Under the pieces are notes generated by a model. It made no database searches. It was given only the letters and a program-made list of their open reading frames with translations, and was not told where the DNA came from. Shown here one piece after another: positions 1-11,285 of a stretch of 64,000 nucleotides of DNA. The position numbers and the translations under genes are program-made. Numbering within the stretch: position 1 is the stretch's first letter; the number at the start of each line of letters is the position of its first letter. Source of the DNA: Strongylocentrotus purpuratus (taxonomy: Eukaryota; Echinodermata; Echinoidea; Camarodonta; Strongylocentrotidae); contig NW_022145606.1 in the NCBI RefSeq assembly GCF_000002235.5, forward strand, positions 48,420,685 to 48,484,684, given 5' to 3'.

Positions 1-197
1 GATGTGGTATTAATATAATCTTCTTCTCAAAATTATTTCCAATCTCCATTTCATTTCTCCGATTCTATGACTGTCTGTTTGCCTCCCTCTGTCCCTCTTG
101 CTCCCTCTCCCTCTCCCCTCCTCCCCCTCCCCCTCTCTCTTATTACGGCTATATACCTCTCGTATGCCTCTCTTCTCTCTAGTACCCTTATCCCTTC

Positions 198-200
<3 letters not shown>

Positions 201-236
<36 letters not shown>

Positions 237-300
237 TCTTTCTCTCACTCCTCCCCTCTCTCTCTCAATCCTTTCCCCTCTCTCTATCTCTAACCCCAGT
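201..300. repeat. (CT)n microsatellite
   Basis: About 30 bases of pure CT followed by imperfect CT/CCT sequence. The same tract is in copy B at 21270-21370, so it predates the duplication. The open frames here are low-complexity Leu/Ser strings and not genes. Confidence 0.9.
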
Positions 301-1225
301 TCTTTCTCTCCCTTAATTCAATCTTTTTGGGAGGGCAGCTATCCTAGTGACCCGATACAGGAGCTACGCCATTGGTTTCTGTTAATCCTTTCAGAAAATG
401 TGTTTATAGTGAGAAAAAAAACGTGGACAAACTGAAAACGGAATGAATGCCATTCACCCGTAGGAGTATAAAGTTTATTGTGGGAGTATAAAGTTTATTT
501 ATGTCCATGAAATAATAAAGAAAAAAAAAAGTACCAAACAATCCAAAAGGGGAGTGCGAGGGGCGTCGTTTTTTGGTCGACTCTGTTTAGGGAAAGGGCA
601 CTCAAGGATTTCCTACCGTGTGAAAGGAAATCCGTTTTTTATTATATATTTTTTTTGTATTTAAAATACATTATCTCTTTGTAGAAGTGATATTTGAAGC
701 TGATATGTAATAGCCAAATGGAATCACTTACATCAAGAGCATAGCATGTTTTGATAAGTGGAACACTATCATTTCCATCCAAAATGTATTATATGCACGA
801 CACCTTACATCAGGGGCGCCGGAGCATCTTTCAAGGGGGATGGCACCAACAAAAAAGGGCACTTTCTGTAAAATAAAAAAGGGGCAACTACAAATGGAAA
901 CATCAAAGCGAAAATATACTCTTTTTTTAAAGACATTGCTAGGCCCTTATATCCCTACATTGTGATTAGAGTATCAGAGATGATTTCAATGTTTGTTTCT
1001 CTCTTTACATGGTCCAAGATACTGCTTAAGTATCATACTTTGCAGTTGGGTGTGATGGTCTGGATATTTATTTGCGAGCGAGCGAAGCGAACGAGGAAAC
1101 AATTTAAGATTTGTGAGGTCGCCGTGCAAAAAAAATTGCATCTTATAAAAGAGGGAAAAAACGATCCTAATCATTAAAGACTGAAAAGATCTTTAATCAG
1201 AAACAAAATGATATTAAAGACACTC

Positions 1226-1711
1226 ATACTCTTTTCACACTTGTTTTGCTTAGCCCCGTACTTTGCTTAGCCCCGTACTATCCTGAACCCCGGACTAGCC
1301 ATGGCCATGGAATTCATTAATTCGCTTCACTGCGTAGTCCCGGACTATTTTTCGTTTCTGTTCTCATTCATTTGCTTGGCACCGCAATTGCGGAGTTAGC
1401 AGGAGTTAGCACCACAATTGCGAGGTTAGCCCTGCTATTTTACAGGGTTAGTTAACCCTTACTATAGGTGGGGTTAGCCCACTTTGGTAATTACGAGTCT
1501 GAACAGAAAGTGGAATAGACTTAACCCCGGACTATAGGTGGGGCTAAACCCCTCCTTTAACCCCACCTATAGTGCGGGGTTAAGCAACATTTTGCCAGTG
1601 TGAAAAGAAAGTGGAATACGCTTAACCCCGGACTATAGGTGGGGTTAAAATACCCTTTAACCCCACCTATAGTACGGGGTTAAGCAAATATTGCCAGTGT
1701 GAAAACAGTAT
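1226..1711. mobile_element. MITE nested in copy A, about 486 bp
   Basis: The ends form an inverted repeat: ATACTCTTTTCACACTTG at the left matches the complement of the right end, which reads ATACTGTTTTCACACTGG. The next bases, GCTTAGCCCCG and GCTTAACCCCG, also match. The element is absent from the equivalent site in copy B (near 22440), so it arrived after the duplication, although the block-B sequence there also differs over about 290 bases further right. No target duplication could be defined. The interior contains the hairpin repeats at 1497-1703. Confidence 0.7.
1497..1703. repeat. Two tandem hairpin units
   Basis: Two units of about 100 bases, each made of GAAAGTGGAATA, then TTAACCCCGGACTATAGG with its inverted partner CCTATAGTGCGGGGTTAA (CCTATAGTACGGGGTTAA in the second unit), then GCCAGTGTGAAAA. 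Each unit can fold into a long stem with a loop of a few bases. They are the terminal part of the MITE at 1226-1711. Confidence 0.75.
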
Positions 1712-2868
1712 CAGTAGTTAGCTCTAATGGGGAATTTAACACCGTTTGGGTGTTTACCCAAGAATAGATGCTGCCAATCACCAGGATTAGCCTTCAGTTT
1801 CAGTCATTATCTCACTTTTCATTCACCCGAAGACTCTCCGAGAGACGAGGCGGTATTTTTTTATTTGCCCTACGGGTTCGCTGTGTGCAGACCTAGTACC
1901 TGTACACACGTTAATGATTTGTATCCACCAAGTCTGGTGTCAGAGAATTACTGTCTTCTGCACATGCAAATTGACGAGAGACTCCCTTTAACATAACATG
2001 CCAGCGACCTTTGGGTGAAATTGAAGAAAAGGCTGCTCATAGTCGCTTTAAATGAGCACGTTAGCACAAAGATAAAAAGGACACTTATTAGAAAAGAAAA
2101 GGAGCACATGTCAAAGTAAAAGAAAAAAAAAGGGGGGGGGGCACTTATCTGAAGTAAAAGGGGGCACCTTTCCTATAGCAAAGGGGGTAGTTTAGGGTAT
2201 TTGAAAAAGTTTGGGGGCACAGTGCCCCCTGTCCCCACCCCTCCCCCGGCTCCGCTGTCTCCGGCTTACATCAGGAAGCATTATAACCCAATTACTGAGA
2301 ACATTGTACACAATAATGTCATGGTTACTAGCAGAAAGCAAACCGAAAATTTCTCCCATATACATAAACAAAAACTCTCTGATTCGTTTTAACCACAAGA
2401 CTTAGTCCACGACTGTGTCATCCCGGCTACGAGTGGGTATCAAAGGACCAAAATGGATACAAGCACTCATTTCTTAATTTATGTTCTTTGAAAACTTCTT
2501 TTACATATTTACAATGGAATGTCCGCCCATTTTCCCCACCTCGTTTGTTTAGTGCACTTTATCAGAGACCCATGTGAAGAAAAAAAAAAAAAGGTAGGCC
2601 TACGTTAAAAACAAAAAAAATGACATTATCATCCTGTTGGCTTAATGGTAAGATGTGATAAAAATAACAATCGTGAAAAAAATACTCATCATTATGTAAT
2701 TTCTTAAAGAAGATAAACCAATGTTTATGTTTATGTTTCATTTAATGAATAGTAGATTGCATAATATGTTCAGAAGGAGTTTCAAACATTTAGGTATAGG
2801 CGAATTCGTCCCACTAATAAATATTACACAGACGGACATATCAATTTACAATAGAAATTTGAGATATA

Positions 2869-2972
2869 CAGTGTGAGTCAAAAAAGTTTACACCTAGAAA
2901 CTATTAAAAAAAACATCTATAAACAGTAAATGTATAATAATTTACTGTTCATTGATGATATTTAAAATAGTC
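2869..2972. mobile_element. Truncated Tc1/mariner-type MITE in copy A
   Basis: It begins with CAGTGTGAGTC directly after a TA dinucleotide and matches the left part of the complete 145-bp element at 23770-23914. Its right terminal repeat is missing: sequence jumps at AATAGTC (2966-2972) to bases that in copy B lie about 430 bases further on. Confidence 0.7.
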
Positions 2973-3801
2973 TAGGGACTAATTGTACAATATCTGCAAT
3001 GGATAAGAAAAAGTGTTCTTAAAATAGGATTATTGATTAATAAAACAAAAACAAAATAATGAGTCGATAAAGTACATATCCTATCCATAGCAAATCAAAA
3101 CCACACTTTCAAAAAGTAAACAACAAGTTTATAATGTGGAAATAAAAGATTACTCGAATATTTGGCTGAAAAATAGTTGATGTATCATTAAAGTGCAGTA
3201 TAAAAGACAAACTTATTTAAAATTCAATAAAACAAGACACACAATTGTCACGCCTCTGTCCATACATTGATGGTCATGTATGATCGTGTGAGAGGCCAAG
3301 TACAAACTAACAAAATAAAAATACGCTTTCGTTAATACGGGAAGATTAGACCCCCTCCCCCTCCCCCTCCCCCTCCCCTCCCCCCCCCCCCTCCCCACTC
3401 AACCGGACCTGCCTAGGCTTTTGTATCTACTGAATAATAATTAGGTCAATTGCCTTATAGACCATTTCCTTTGAAATCGTAATCATTTGTTTTCGATAGT
3501 AAAATTCCTTCTCGTCCATGCATGAGTTTCTATTACTGGTGCAATTCCAATACCGGCCATTGATGACGTCATGCTCCTCTTTATTGGCCAGGCTTTGAAA
3601 GTTAACTCTCACTTTCGGTTTGGTCTGTTTGCACCTACTTCTTGCCACAATTGATACGAAAGAGAGGCTCTTTGGTATGTTATTAGATACTGAAACGTGA
3701 AGTATATGATACTTATGTCGTTACATATGAATGAGGCTATAATGTCTCACGCTCTTTCTCTCTCTCTCTCTCTCCCTCTATCTTTCAACCAACCCGTACA
3801 G

Positions 3802-6800
3802 AAAGCTTTGTTCAGATTGTTGAGAGGGATGAGATCGACGGCACCAGACATTCATCCACTTTCCCTGGTTCCTCCCTTCCCGAAGCAGAGTCGACCAATC
3901 TCAATTTAGAAACGATGGGTGAAGATGCACAACCAACCAATCAGGACATGGATACTGTCATGCTTGAAGCCGAGTTGACCAATGAGAGTGCAGATACCAT
4001 GACACCAAAAGCTGGGTTGACCAATGAGAATGAAGATCCTGTCATACTGGTGTCTGAGATGACCAATCAGAGCGCAAATAGCATGACACCAAAAGCTGGG
4101 TTGACCAATGAGAATGCAGATCCTGTCCTACTGGTGTCTGAGATGACCAATCAGAGTGCAGATACCATGACACCAGAAGCCGGGTTGACCAATGAGAATG
4201 CAGATACCATCATATTGGTGTCTGAGATGACCAATCAGAGCGCGGATACCATGATTCCTGAAGACCAACCTCAAACCAATGCAGAGCCGAGGTCAAGCTC
4301 TCTAGAAGTTCAAGGTAAACTTTGACATTTCCAAGTAATGATGTTTTCGAAAGAAACTGACAGTTAATCCTTTAATTTGAGACTAGGCTTATCAGACCTG
4401 CCAACCAGTACGATTTAGTCATATTTTGTACGATTTTTAGAAGCAAATACGACAGTACGATTTTCCTCAATAAAATACAATTAAAAAAAATATATATTAT
4501 TTTATTTTTAATATATATATATATATATATATTTTTTTTTTTTCAATGAATATTTTTTAATATAATTTTTCTGTTTTCTGTGTGTGTGGAATTTTCAATG
4601 GCAAAAAGTCCATTCTGTCCTGTAAGGTATCCTACAAGCATCTCACATCGGCAATTTGGGGATGTACATTGGTTCATCGAACACAACAGTCGTGACGGAA
4701 TCATGCATATTCAACCAATGATCCATAAAAAAAATTCTTCCTGTATGTAGGAATTGTAAAATGCATTGATCCGCGAAACAGTCCGTGTTTATTTTTAAGA
4801 ACGCAACTTTTGTCAGTAAAATGCAACTTTTGGGATTAAAGAATACAGTTTTTGAACTCCAGAGGTTGGCAGGTCTGGCTTATAAATTCCAATCATTAAT
4901 CTATCTTGAGTGAGGTGCAAAGTTTAAATATTGAGTATAATCCATTGTTTCAGATAAGACCTAAACATTTCTTCCTTGGAAAAAAAACTTCCCAATATAT
5001 TAAATTAAAGTTAAAATTGCCAAGTTGAATACAAATGCAATAGACCAGTCTGATGTCCTAATGCCCAGCCAAATTTGTTTAACATTACATTGATCATGGA
5101 TTTCTTAAAGTTCCCAATTCATATTAATAAATATGAAGTTAGTTAAACACTGTGAAAGAAGATATTCAATGGATTTCAATTATCGTCTATTGGCTATTGC
5201 TTTGCAGAAATACCAGACAGTGATTCCAGTGTGAAGATCATTGAAACCGCGGCGTCAAGTACTACCCCTAGGAAAGAGACCCCAGTCAAAATTGCAGTTA
5301 AGACCCCAGACTCGCCCAAACAAATCTGCCACTACTGCTGGCGAGAGTTCCGGACCGAGCGACAGAACCGCGCCCATGAGAAGTCTCACGGCAGGTAGCA
5401 CGCCCCTTACCTGTGTCGCTACTGCAGCAAGTTCTTCGAGACGGACGGCAAGCGCCTGAAGCACATGCGTCAGAAGCACTCCCTTGCGAAGTGCGACGAG
5501 TGTGGGGCGTGTTTTGAGGATGAGGCACTTCTCCAGAGGCATATGAAGATGCACAGTCAGGTGACCATGTTCATGTGTGCTATCTGTGGCTCCACGTTCA
5601 CCAAGAAGAGCTACCTCACCTTCCACATGGTTGTGCACGAGAAGGAAGACCTGAGCGAGAGGATGAGCATGAAGGAAGTCGATGAAGGGAAAGTCCCTGC
5701 ATTACCCCCCAAAGGTCAGAAACAGTTACAGATTGTGGATGATGACGAGGATGATGACGATGTTGGAGATGGAGGGAATGACCCTGATGATATCGACTGG
5801 GAGGAACCGTTAGCAGCGAAGAAGAAAGGATCCAAGTTTGATTGTGACAGGTGTTCCCGATCGTGTGCTTCACTAAGAGGTCTGAAGATGCATCAGAGAA
5901 TGCTGCACATAACGGTTGAAGAGGAACCACAGTCTGAAAGCAGTGAGGAGGAGGAGGATGCAAAGACAGAAGAGGATGCCATGATTGAGAAGAAGGGAGG
6001 CAACGATAAGAGTAAACATTGCCCCGTTTGCAAGAAATCGTTTGTGAGCGTGCGTCAGCTGACAAGGCATGAATCCACACATGCGTCCTGGGACTGTACG
6101 TACTGTTCTAAGACCTTCAGGACATCCTGGATCCTCAAGGAACACCTCAACACCCACACGGGACAGCGTCCTTATCAATGCACCGAGTGTGACAAGACCT
6201 TCAAGAGCCACGGCGCCCTGAGGCGACACACCATCATCCACAAAGGCACCAAGCCGTACAGATGCGATCTGTGCGATATGAGATTCAGCGATGGCTCCTC
6301 GTTGAAGAGCCACAAGAAACGTCGATCATGCAGGTGACAAGCAGGTGGAATGCGACGTCTGCCTGAAGAAGTTCTATACCGGCTTCCAGATGAGGACCCA
6401 TCGTCTCACTCACGGGGGGCAGGTCCACAAGGAAGAAAATCTCCTGCGTTGCGAGAGTTGCTCCAAAGCATTCCTCAGCCCAAGTGGTCTCGAAAAGCAT
6501 AAAAAGTCTGGGAAATGTGGAAAGAAATTCACCTGCCCCTTCTGCACTGACTCATTCATTTACAAGTACGAGCGGGAGAAACACATGGAGACTCACGCTG
6601 AGTTTGTGAACAAGGCTGATAAAGAAGATGAAGTGACCGATGGTGTCAAGAAATCTAAAGTCTTTAAGTGCCCTATATGTGAGCAGAAGTTTCCCAATCT
6701 GCGTACCTTCACCATCCATCGCAAGAAACACGAGAGAGGAAAGGTCTATGCATGTGAAGTATGCAACAAAGTTTTCTCAACGCCCATCAGCCTTAAATAT

Positions 6801-8685
6801 CACCGGAAACTGCACACGGGTCAAGGACCGAAGTGCTCGGTGTGTGATAAAACCTTTTACAATTTGAAGTCCCTCAGGAGGCATGAACGGATACACACCG
6901 GACAGAAACCTTACAACTGTGGCTTCTGTGATAAGGCTTTCAGTGACCAAAGTGCGTGTGCCTCACACATGAGGGTGCACTCAGCAGAGAAGCCTTTCAA
7001 ATGTGCCTTCTGCGATAAGCGGTTTCAGACAGAAGGGTCAGCGAACCCAGCACCAGAAGAAGGTACACAAGGTCAAGATGGAAGAGGGTAATGAGGCTGA
7101 GGGAGAGGTTGTTAGCTCCGAAGATGGTCCAGTTATCATCCCCAACGTCAAGAGGGTGTTCAAATGTCGCGTCTGTCAAGTGGAGTTTGAAGCGAAAGAG
7201 GAGCTGAAGGAACACAAGCTGACCCATAAGGAACTGGAGAATGGAGATGATGAGTATGTTCCTATATCGGTCAAGGTTTCCAGACCTAAGAAAGTGGTTG
7301 AGACGTTCAAGTGTGACATATGCAACAACAGCTTTGCCCAGAAGGCTTATCTAGAACGTCACAGAAGAGTTCACACGGGTGAGAAGCCCTTTGGCTGCAC
7401 GCTCTGCGAGAAGAAGTTCTCCGACATGACTTCCCTGCGTAGGCACAAATCCATTCACACTGGAGCAAAGCCCTTCTTGTGTGATCTGTGTGGAAAGTCC
7501 TTCCGTGACAAATCATACCTGAACCTACATAGGCGGATGCACGCAGGAGACAGGCCATTTGAGTGTGAGCTTTGCCCTCGGAAGTTTGTACGAAAGAACT
7601 TCCTGAATGCCCACATGAAGCTCCACCAGGGCATCAAGCCAAAGAAGCCTCCAGAGAGATCCTTCACCTGCACCATCTGCAACAAAGTCCTGAAGACCCG
7701 TGCCAGTTACCAAACCCACAATAGGATTCATACAGGCGAGAAATCCTTCTGCTGTACTCTTTGTGGCAAGGCCTTCCCAACGAAACCTCGTCTTATCAAC
7801 CACGTCCGTGTGCACACTGGAGAGAAACCCTACGAGTGCGAGACATGCCACAAAGCTTTCACCGAGCCGGGTACTCTCCGAATGCACAAGATCATCCATT
7901 CTGGCCTGAAGCCCTACAAGTGCGAGACCTGCGATCGAGCCTTTGCAGACAAAAGCGCCCTCAACTCTCATGTTAAGATGCACACAGGGCAGAAGTCGCA
8001 CTCCTGCGAGTTCTGCGGGAAGATGTTCTGGACGGCCACCAACATGAGGCGGCATGCCAAGACCCATCGCAAAAAGTCCATGTTTGAGTGTGGGGTATGT
8101 AGCAAGGAAATCTTTGGACAGGAGAACCTGACAGCTCACTTGGTGGAGCATGAAGCGGAACATCGCGTTGCCTCTCAAGCTCTGGCTCAGACCATGATGG
8201 CCGCTCAGGTCATGATGGACAAGGTCACAGAGGTGGTCCTCCAGGAAGACGTTGTCACCACCGAGAACAAGGAATTCCAGTGTGAGGTCTGCGAGAAGTT
8301 CTTCAAGACAAAGAAGACACTCCAGAAACACGGTGCCATCCATGACGAAGAGAAGCGCTACGAGTGCGACGTCTGCCAGAAGCGCTTCTCCAGGAAAGCT
8401 TACCTCGTCAGCCATTCCACCATCCATACGGGAGAGAAGCCATATACGTGTGAGGACTGCGGGAGGCAGTTCAGGGACCGAAGCTCTATGAAGCGGCACA
8501 TGAACACCCACAAGGGCATCAAGCGCTACGAATGCAATGTCTGTCAGAAGCAGTTCACGGACAAGAGCGCCGCCAACATCCACCTCAGGATACATACTGG
8601 TGAGAAACCTTACGAGTGCTATGAATGTAAGATGTGTTTCTCACAGAGTGGACACCTTGTAGATCATATGATCAAAAGTCATTGA
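3802..8685 (+). CDS. Multi-C2H2 zinc-finger protein (about 33 fingers), reading frame interrupted
   Basis: Probably a nuclear DNA-binding regulator; no ortholog is recognised. One exon runs 3802-4314. It has a polypyrimidine tract and ACAG before it, its frame is open from its first base, and the first ATG in it is at 3915 with a good start context, so an upstream coding exon may exist. The donor AAG/GTAAAC at 4315 joins the acceptor TTTGCAG at 5207 in phase, and a last exon of 3.5 kb follows. The first exon has an acidic 28-residue repeat and no fingers. The last exon has about 33 C2H2 fingers: four, an acidic linker, one (5833-5910), an acidic Ser/Glu linker, then four and a long run. Most of the later linkers are of the TGEKP type, with one C2HC-like finger near 6453-6530. 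The frame is broken three times: a TAG at 5396-5398 between fingers 1 and 2, one extra base near 6319 in finger 9, and one extra base near 7025 in finger 17. All finger residues around the breaks are intact, which suggests either very recent decay or consensus errors. Confidence 0.9.
3987..4260 (+). repeat. 84-bp coding tandem repeat (3.3 copies)
   Basis: Units start at 3987, 4071 and 4155, with a partial fourth unit at 4239. Each encodes 28 residues that begin SADTMTPKAGLTNEN and end SEMTNQ. The period is a multiple of three and the frame stays open, so the repeat number can vary without breaking the zinc-finger protein. The repeat is acidic and Thr/Asn-rich and is likely unstructured. Confidence 0.9.
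4393..4877. mobile_element. MITE in zinc-finger gene intron, 6-bp target duplication
   Basis: The element starts CAGACCTGCCAACC and ends GGTTGGCAGGTCTG, a near-perfect 14-base inverted repeat. The direct repeat GCTTAT flanks it at 4387-4392 and 4878-4883. It fills most of the intron at 4315-5207. The interior is AT-rich with a (TA)n run at 4510-4530 and has no open frame. The superfamily is not assigned. Confidence 0.8.
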
Positions 8686-8687
8686 GT

Positions 8688-8980
8688 GGTATTCCCCAAA
8701 GTGGACTAACTTTAGTCCATGGTTTAATCCACCAACTAAATATGGAATACCAAGTGTCCATATGAATATGTTTTTAAATAATTTAATCTGTCACTTAATT
8801 AAAATAAAATGTATTAACATAATTAATTAAACAACAATGTAACTATGATATATTTATGTTATCATGGTAATTTAGGACACATCAAATTATTCAAAAATAT
8901 ATTCATATGGACACTTGGCATTCCATACTTAGTCAGTGGATTAAACCGTGGACTAAAGTTAGTCCGCTTTCAAGAATACC
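8688..8980. mobile_element. Foldback MITE directly after the zinc-finger stop codon
   Basis: About 95 bases at 8688-8785 (GGTATTCC, then GGACTAACTTTAGTCCA) are repeated in inverse orientation at 8887-8980 (ending AGAATACC). The loop is about 100 bases. The element starts two or three bases after the TGA at 8683-8685, so the 3' untranslated region of the gene begins with it. The loop contains AATAAA at 8803-8808, the first such hexamer after the stop. No clear target duplication is visible. Confidence 0.85.
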
Positions 8981-9530
8981 ATCCATCGATTCTAAACATG
9001 TTCTCATTAGATGAAGGGTCTTACCCTAGTCGTTTTTGTGCCTCATTCACACAAAAACAGTCTAACCTGCCTATTTTGGTCACCCAAGGGAAACAGAAAA
9101 AATCTGGCCATTGTAGACAGATGAGGTAATACCACACAATTTTATTTCTAGAGAGTGAAAAAATACATGGCAGCTATAGAGAGGTGGCCACTTAGACAGG
9201 TTTGAATGTATATACTGAAGCACATTACATAATCCATTTGGATAAAGCATTCACATGCTCTTTGTGAATACACAACACACTCGGTGAGCTTGACAGATCA
9301 AAATTGACTTTGAGAGAATACACATAACTAGCCCATGTGGATTTTTTGTAAGATTCACAGAAGTGTTTGTCTTCAGATTTCTTTGAATTTAGTATTGAAT
9401 AATTTTAAAGATGAAGTTGAGTTCTGGTCATGCGATTGCATTGTGAAAGAAACTGTGGAATCGATCAGAAAAGTTTGATCATCTAGCATATAAGAATTGT
9501 ACTGGAATCATCAAAATGATAATAAATTGG
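8981..9530. other. Zinc-finger gene 3' flank, no further feature seen
   Basis: AT-rich single-copy-looking sequence, possibly 3' untranslated region. No coding frame, RNA gene or repeat was recognised. Confidence 0.5.
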
Positions 9531-9771
9531 GTCCAGTCATGGTAAAGTTGCAAGCACTGTACACAGAAAGATGTATATGGGACTACACAAACATGTGGCA
9601 TAAAAATCTGCCCTGATTTTTGTGATGTTACATGCCATATTTAGAATATTAAGGAATTTGAAGAGCCATGCTTTTCAGGGAACATTTTATCTGATGTTCT
9701 TCCACACTTGCAAAATACAATGATAATACTCACAATTATTTTTCACCTCTTTCCAGAACTCAACTTTCTCT
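9531..9771 (+). repeat. Dispersed repeat, copy 1 (partner 37891-38131)
   Basis: About 240 bases containing GTACACAGAAAGATGTATAT and CATGCTTTTCAGGGAACATT recur at 37891-38131 in TMED intron 4 in the same orientation, with roughly 90 percent identity by eye. No inverted ends or tail are evident, so the class is unknown. Confidence 0.85.
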
Positions 9772-10439
9772 GTTAAGTGTGCCTTGTTATGTCATACATG
9801 TATACGGCTGTACAGATGATAATATGTAAATATGGATTGTCTATAGTTCATTCGATAGTTATGGAAATTTAGATTTGCTATTGAATCCCTGTTTTCACTT
9901 GTTATGTTTCTTTTTTCATTGTTTTAAAACCTTGATGATAAGGGTATAATAATAATGTATTTATTAATACCCCAACTGCTCCAGTGAGACCAAACAGACT
10001 ATAGACCAAACATGGGGTTACATGTTTCCATAGTCCAGTTTTGGGAGTCAGATTGGCAGTATGACTAGGATATAAGCTGTTTATTTAAGCTTACATTGTG
10101 ACATCACTTTTAACTTTTAGGTTAGCAGTTTATTGATTGTATTGTGGTCCAAGTATAGACAAGGTAATTTTACCAGACCCAAGGCCCTAATGGCTGGGAT
10201 AGAGACAAGTTTTTGATAAAGATAAAGGTTAAGATTTTGTAGGAGGGAGGGGGCCACAATTCTGAAGATTTTTTTTGTTTGAGGGGTTATACACTTTTTG
10301 TTGCAAATGTAAGATATGCTAACTGGATTTTGAAATATCGGGGCATTGGGGCAGTTGTGCCCCCTCCCTCTCCATCACCATCCCACCTTGATTTTAACAA
10401 AGATTCCAATATAACATGGTCAATTTGTTTTGGTCCAAA
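9772..10439. other. No gene recognised
   Basis: AT-rich intergenic sequence. A short stretch near 10240-10385 (GGGGGCCACAATTC and GTGCCCCCTCCC) resembles the poly-G/C-ended elements seen elsewhere in the window but lacks definable ends. Confidence 0.4.
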
Positions 10440-10680
10440 TATTTTTGTTTTTTGTTTTTATTTGTTGCAAGATTCCCTCGTAACAGAGTGTGCAAATATT
10501 AATGTGCGATGGGCCCTCATTATTGAGATCTCTGGTATAACAAGGTATCTGTTATAACAAGGTGATTTAGCTGGTCCCGGCTCTTTATATTCTTATGGGT
10601 TTTTTTTTTCAGCCTGACATAACAGGTAATTTCCATGGTCCCAAGGACCTTGTTATGTTATAATGAGATTGCACTGTACA
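10440..10680. mobile_element. Pogo/Tigger-like non-autonomous DNA element fragment
   Basis: Words such as GTTATAACAAGGTGATT, GGTCCCGGCTCTTTATATTC and GTTATAATGAGATTGCACTG match the complement of 40415-40557, whose end reads ATGAGGTTCCACTGTA. Ends of the CAGT-(A/G)AACCTC-type are known for pogo/Tigger elements of the Tc1/mariner superfamily. Assignment to that group is inference. Confidence 0.55.
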
Positions 10681-10730
10681 ATATATGTAAGCGCCACAAG
10701 TGGTGTCTTTCTGTTAGGTTTTTTTTTTTA

Positions 10731-10734
10731 TTTT

Positions 10735-10795
<61 letters not shown>

Positions 10796-10802
10796 TTTTT
10801 TT
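10731..10802. repeat. (TTTA)n microsatellite followed by poly-T/poly-G
   Basis: About 16 perfect TTTA units, then a T run and ten Gs up to about 10817. Confidence 0.95.
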
Positions 10803-10884
10803 TTTTGGGGGGGGGGACATTCAGTAATTTACACTTCAAGATACAGTTGAACCTCGATATATAGCGTACTGTAGACCAGCCACA

Positions 10885-11080
10885 GTGTGAGATGACGATG
10901 CTTTTTCAATCATGTGCACCCCTCCCTCTGGAATCAACTGCCCTGGAACATCTGCACAGCACCCACACTAGACACCTTTCAGAAGCACTTGAAGACGTAT
11001 TTATTTGACTGATTTTCCCATCTTCATACCTTGTACAGCACCGTGAAACCCATTGTGTTAGAATGATAGATAAATGAACA
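10885..11080 (+). mobile_element. CR1/L2-type LINE, 3' end fragment
   Basis: The plus strand encodes LWNQLPWNICTAPTLDTFQK and then HLKTYLFD followed by a stop. This is the typical extreme C-terminus of reverse transcriptases in these LINE clades. About 80 bases of 3' untranslated region and an ATT-rich tail (11071-11083) follow. The same C-terminal pattern is seen in the longer fragment at 36314-37080. Confidence 0.8.
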
Positions 11081-11093
11081 TATTATTATTTTA

Positions 11094-11265
11094 TCAAGGA
11101 AATTGGCTTGGTATGTTGAAACTTTGTTATATCAGGATTTTTGAAAGAGAAAACAAAGAAAAATTGAATACTTGGGGCCAGCAGAATTACCTTGTTATTA
11201 TTATTCAACACAGATTGTTATAATAGATGTTGTTTATAATAAGGCTTCACTGGAGAAAAGAAAAT
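11094..11265. mobile_element. Pogo/Tigger-like element fragment, second copy
   Basis: The words TTTGTTATATCAGGATT, GGGGCCAGCAGAATTACCTTG and AATAAGGCTTCACTG match the unit at 40415-40557 in the same orientation. It is more diverged. Confidence 0.5.
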
Positions 11266-11285
11266 AACATATAAACCTGTCTGTT

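Larger units (their letters stand above)
815..2264. mobile_element. Non-autonomous insertion inside duplicated block, copy A
   Basis: The 11-base word CTTACATCAGG occurs on both sides (804-814 and 2265-2275), as expected for a target-site duplication. The inner ends are related but not perfect inverted repeats, GGCGCCGGAGC at the left and GGCTCCGCTGTCTCCGG at the right. The same insertion with the same flanks is found in copy B (22116-23198), so it was there before the block was duplicated. It has no coding frame. The interior holds GGGGCACTTATC-like short repeats and, only in this copy, a second MITE (1226-1711). The family is not recognised. Confidence 0.65.
1..3643 (+). repeat. Duplicated block, copy A (partner at 21068-24817)
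   Basis: The sequence from base 1 to the words GCACCTACTTCTTG near 3630-3643 recurs in the same order and orientation at 21068-24817. Matching stretches include 1-460 with 21068-21545, 540-640 with 21595-21690, 700-1200 with 22000-22440, 2180-2960 with 23150-23870, and 3420-3643 with 24590-24817. Divergence is modest (scattered substitutions and small gaps). The copies differ by private insertions and deletions: 1226-1711 is only here, and 21690-21955 and 23875-24311 only in copy B. The left edge is outside the window. It may be a segmental duplication or two copies of a large non-autonomous element; I see no gene in it. Confidence 0.9.

Noticed and set aside
1727-1996. 89-codon plus-strand open frame in copy A
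   Set aside because: It lies in an insertion without counterpart in copy B and has no recognised domain.
5393-5428. A tiny intron (CAG/GTAGCA to CTACTGCAG) that would remove the zinc-finger stop codon
   Set aside because: It would be about 33 bases, too short for animal splicing, and would delete the first cysteine pair of finger 2.
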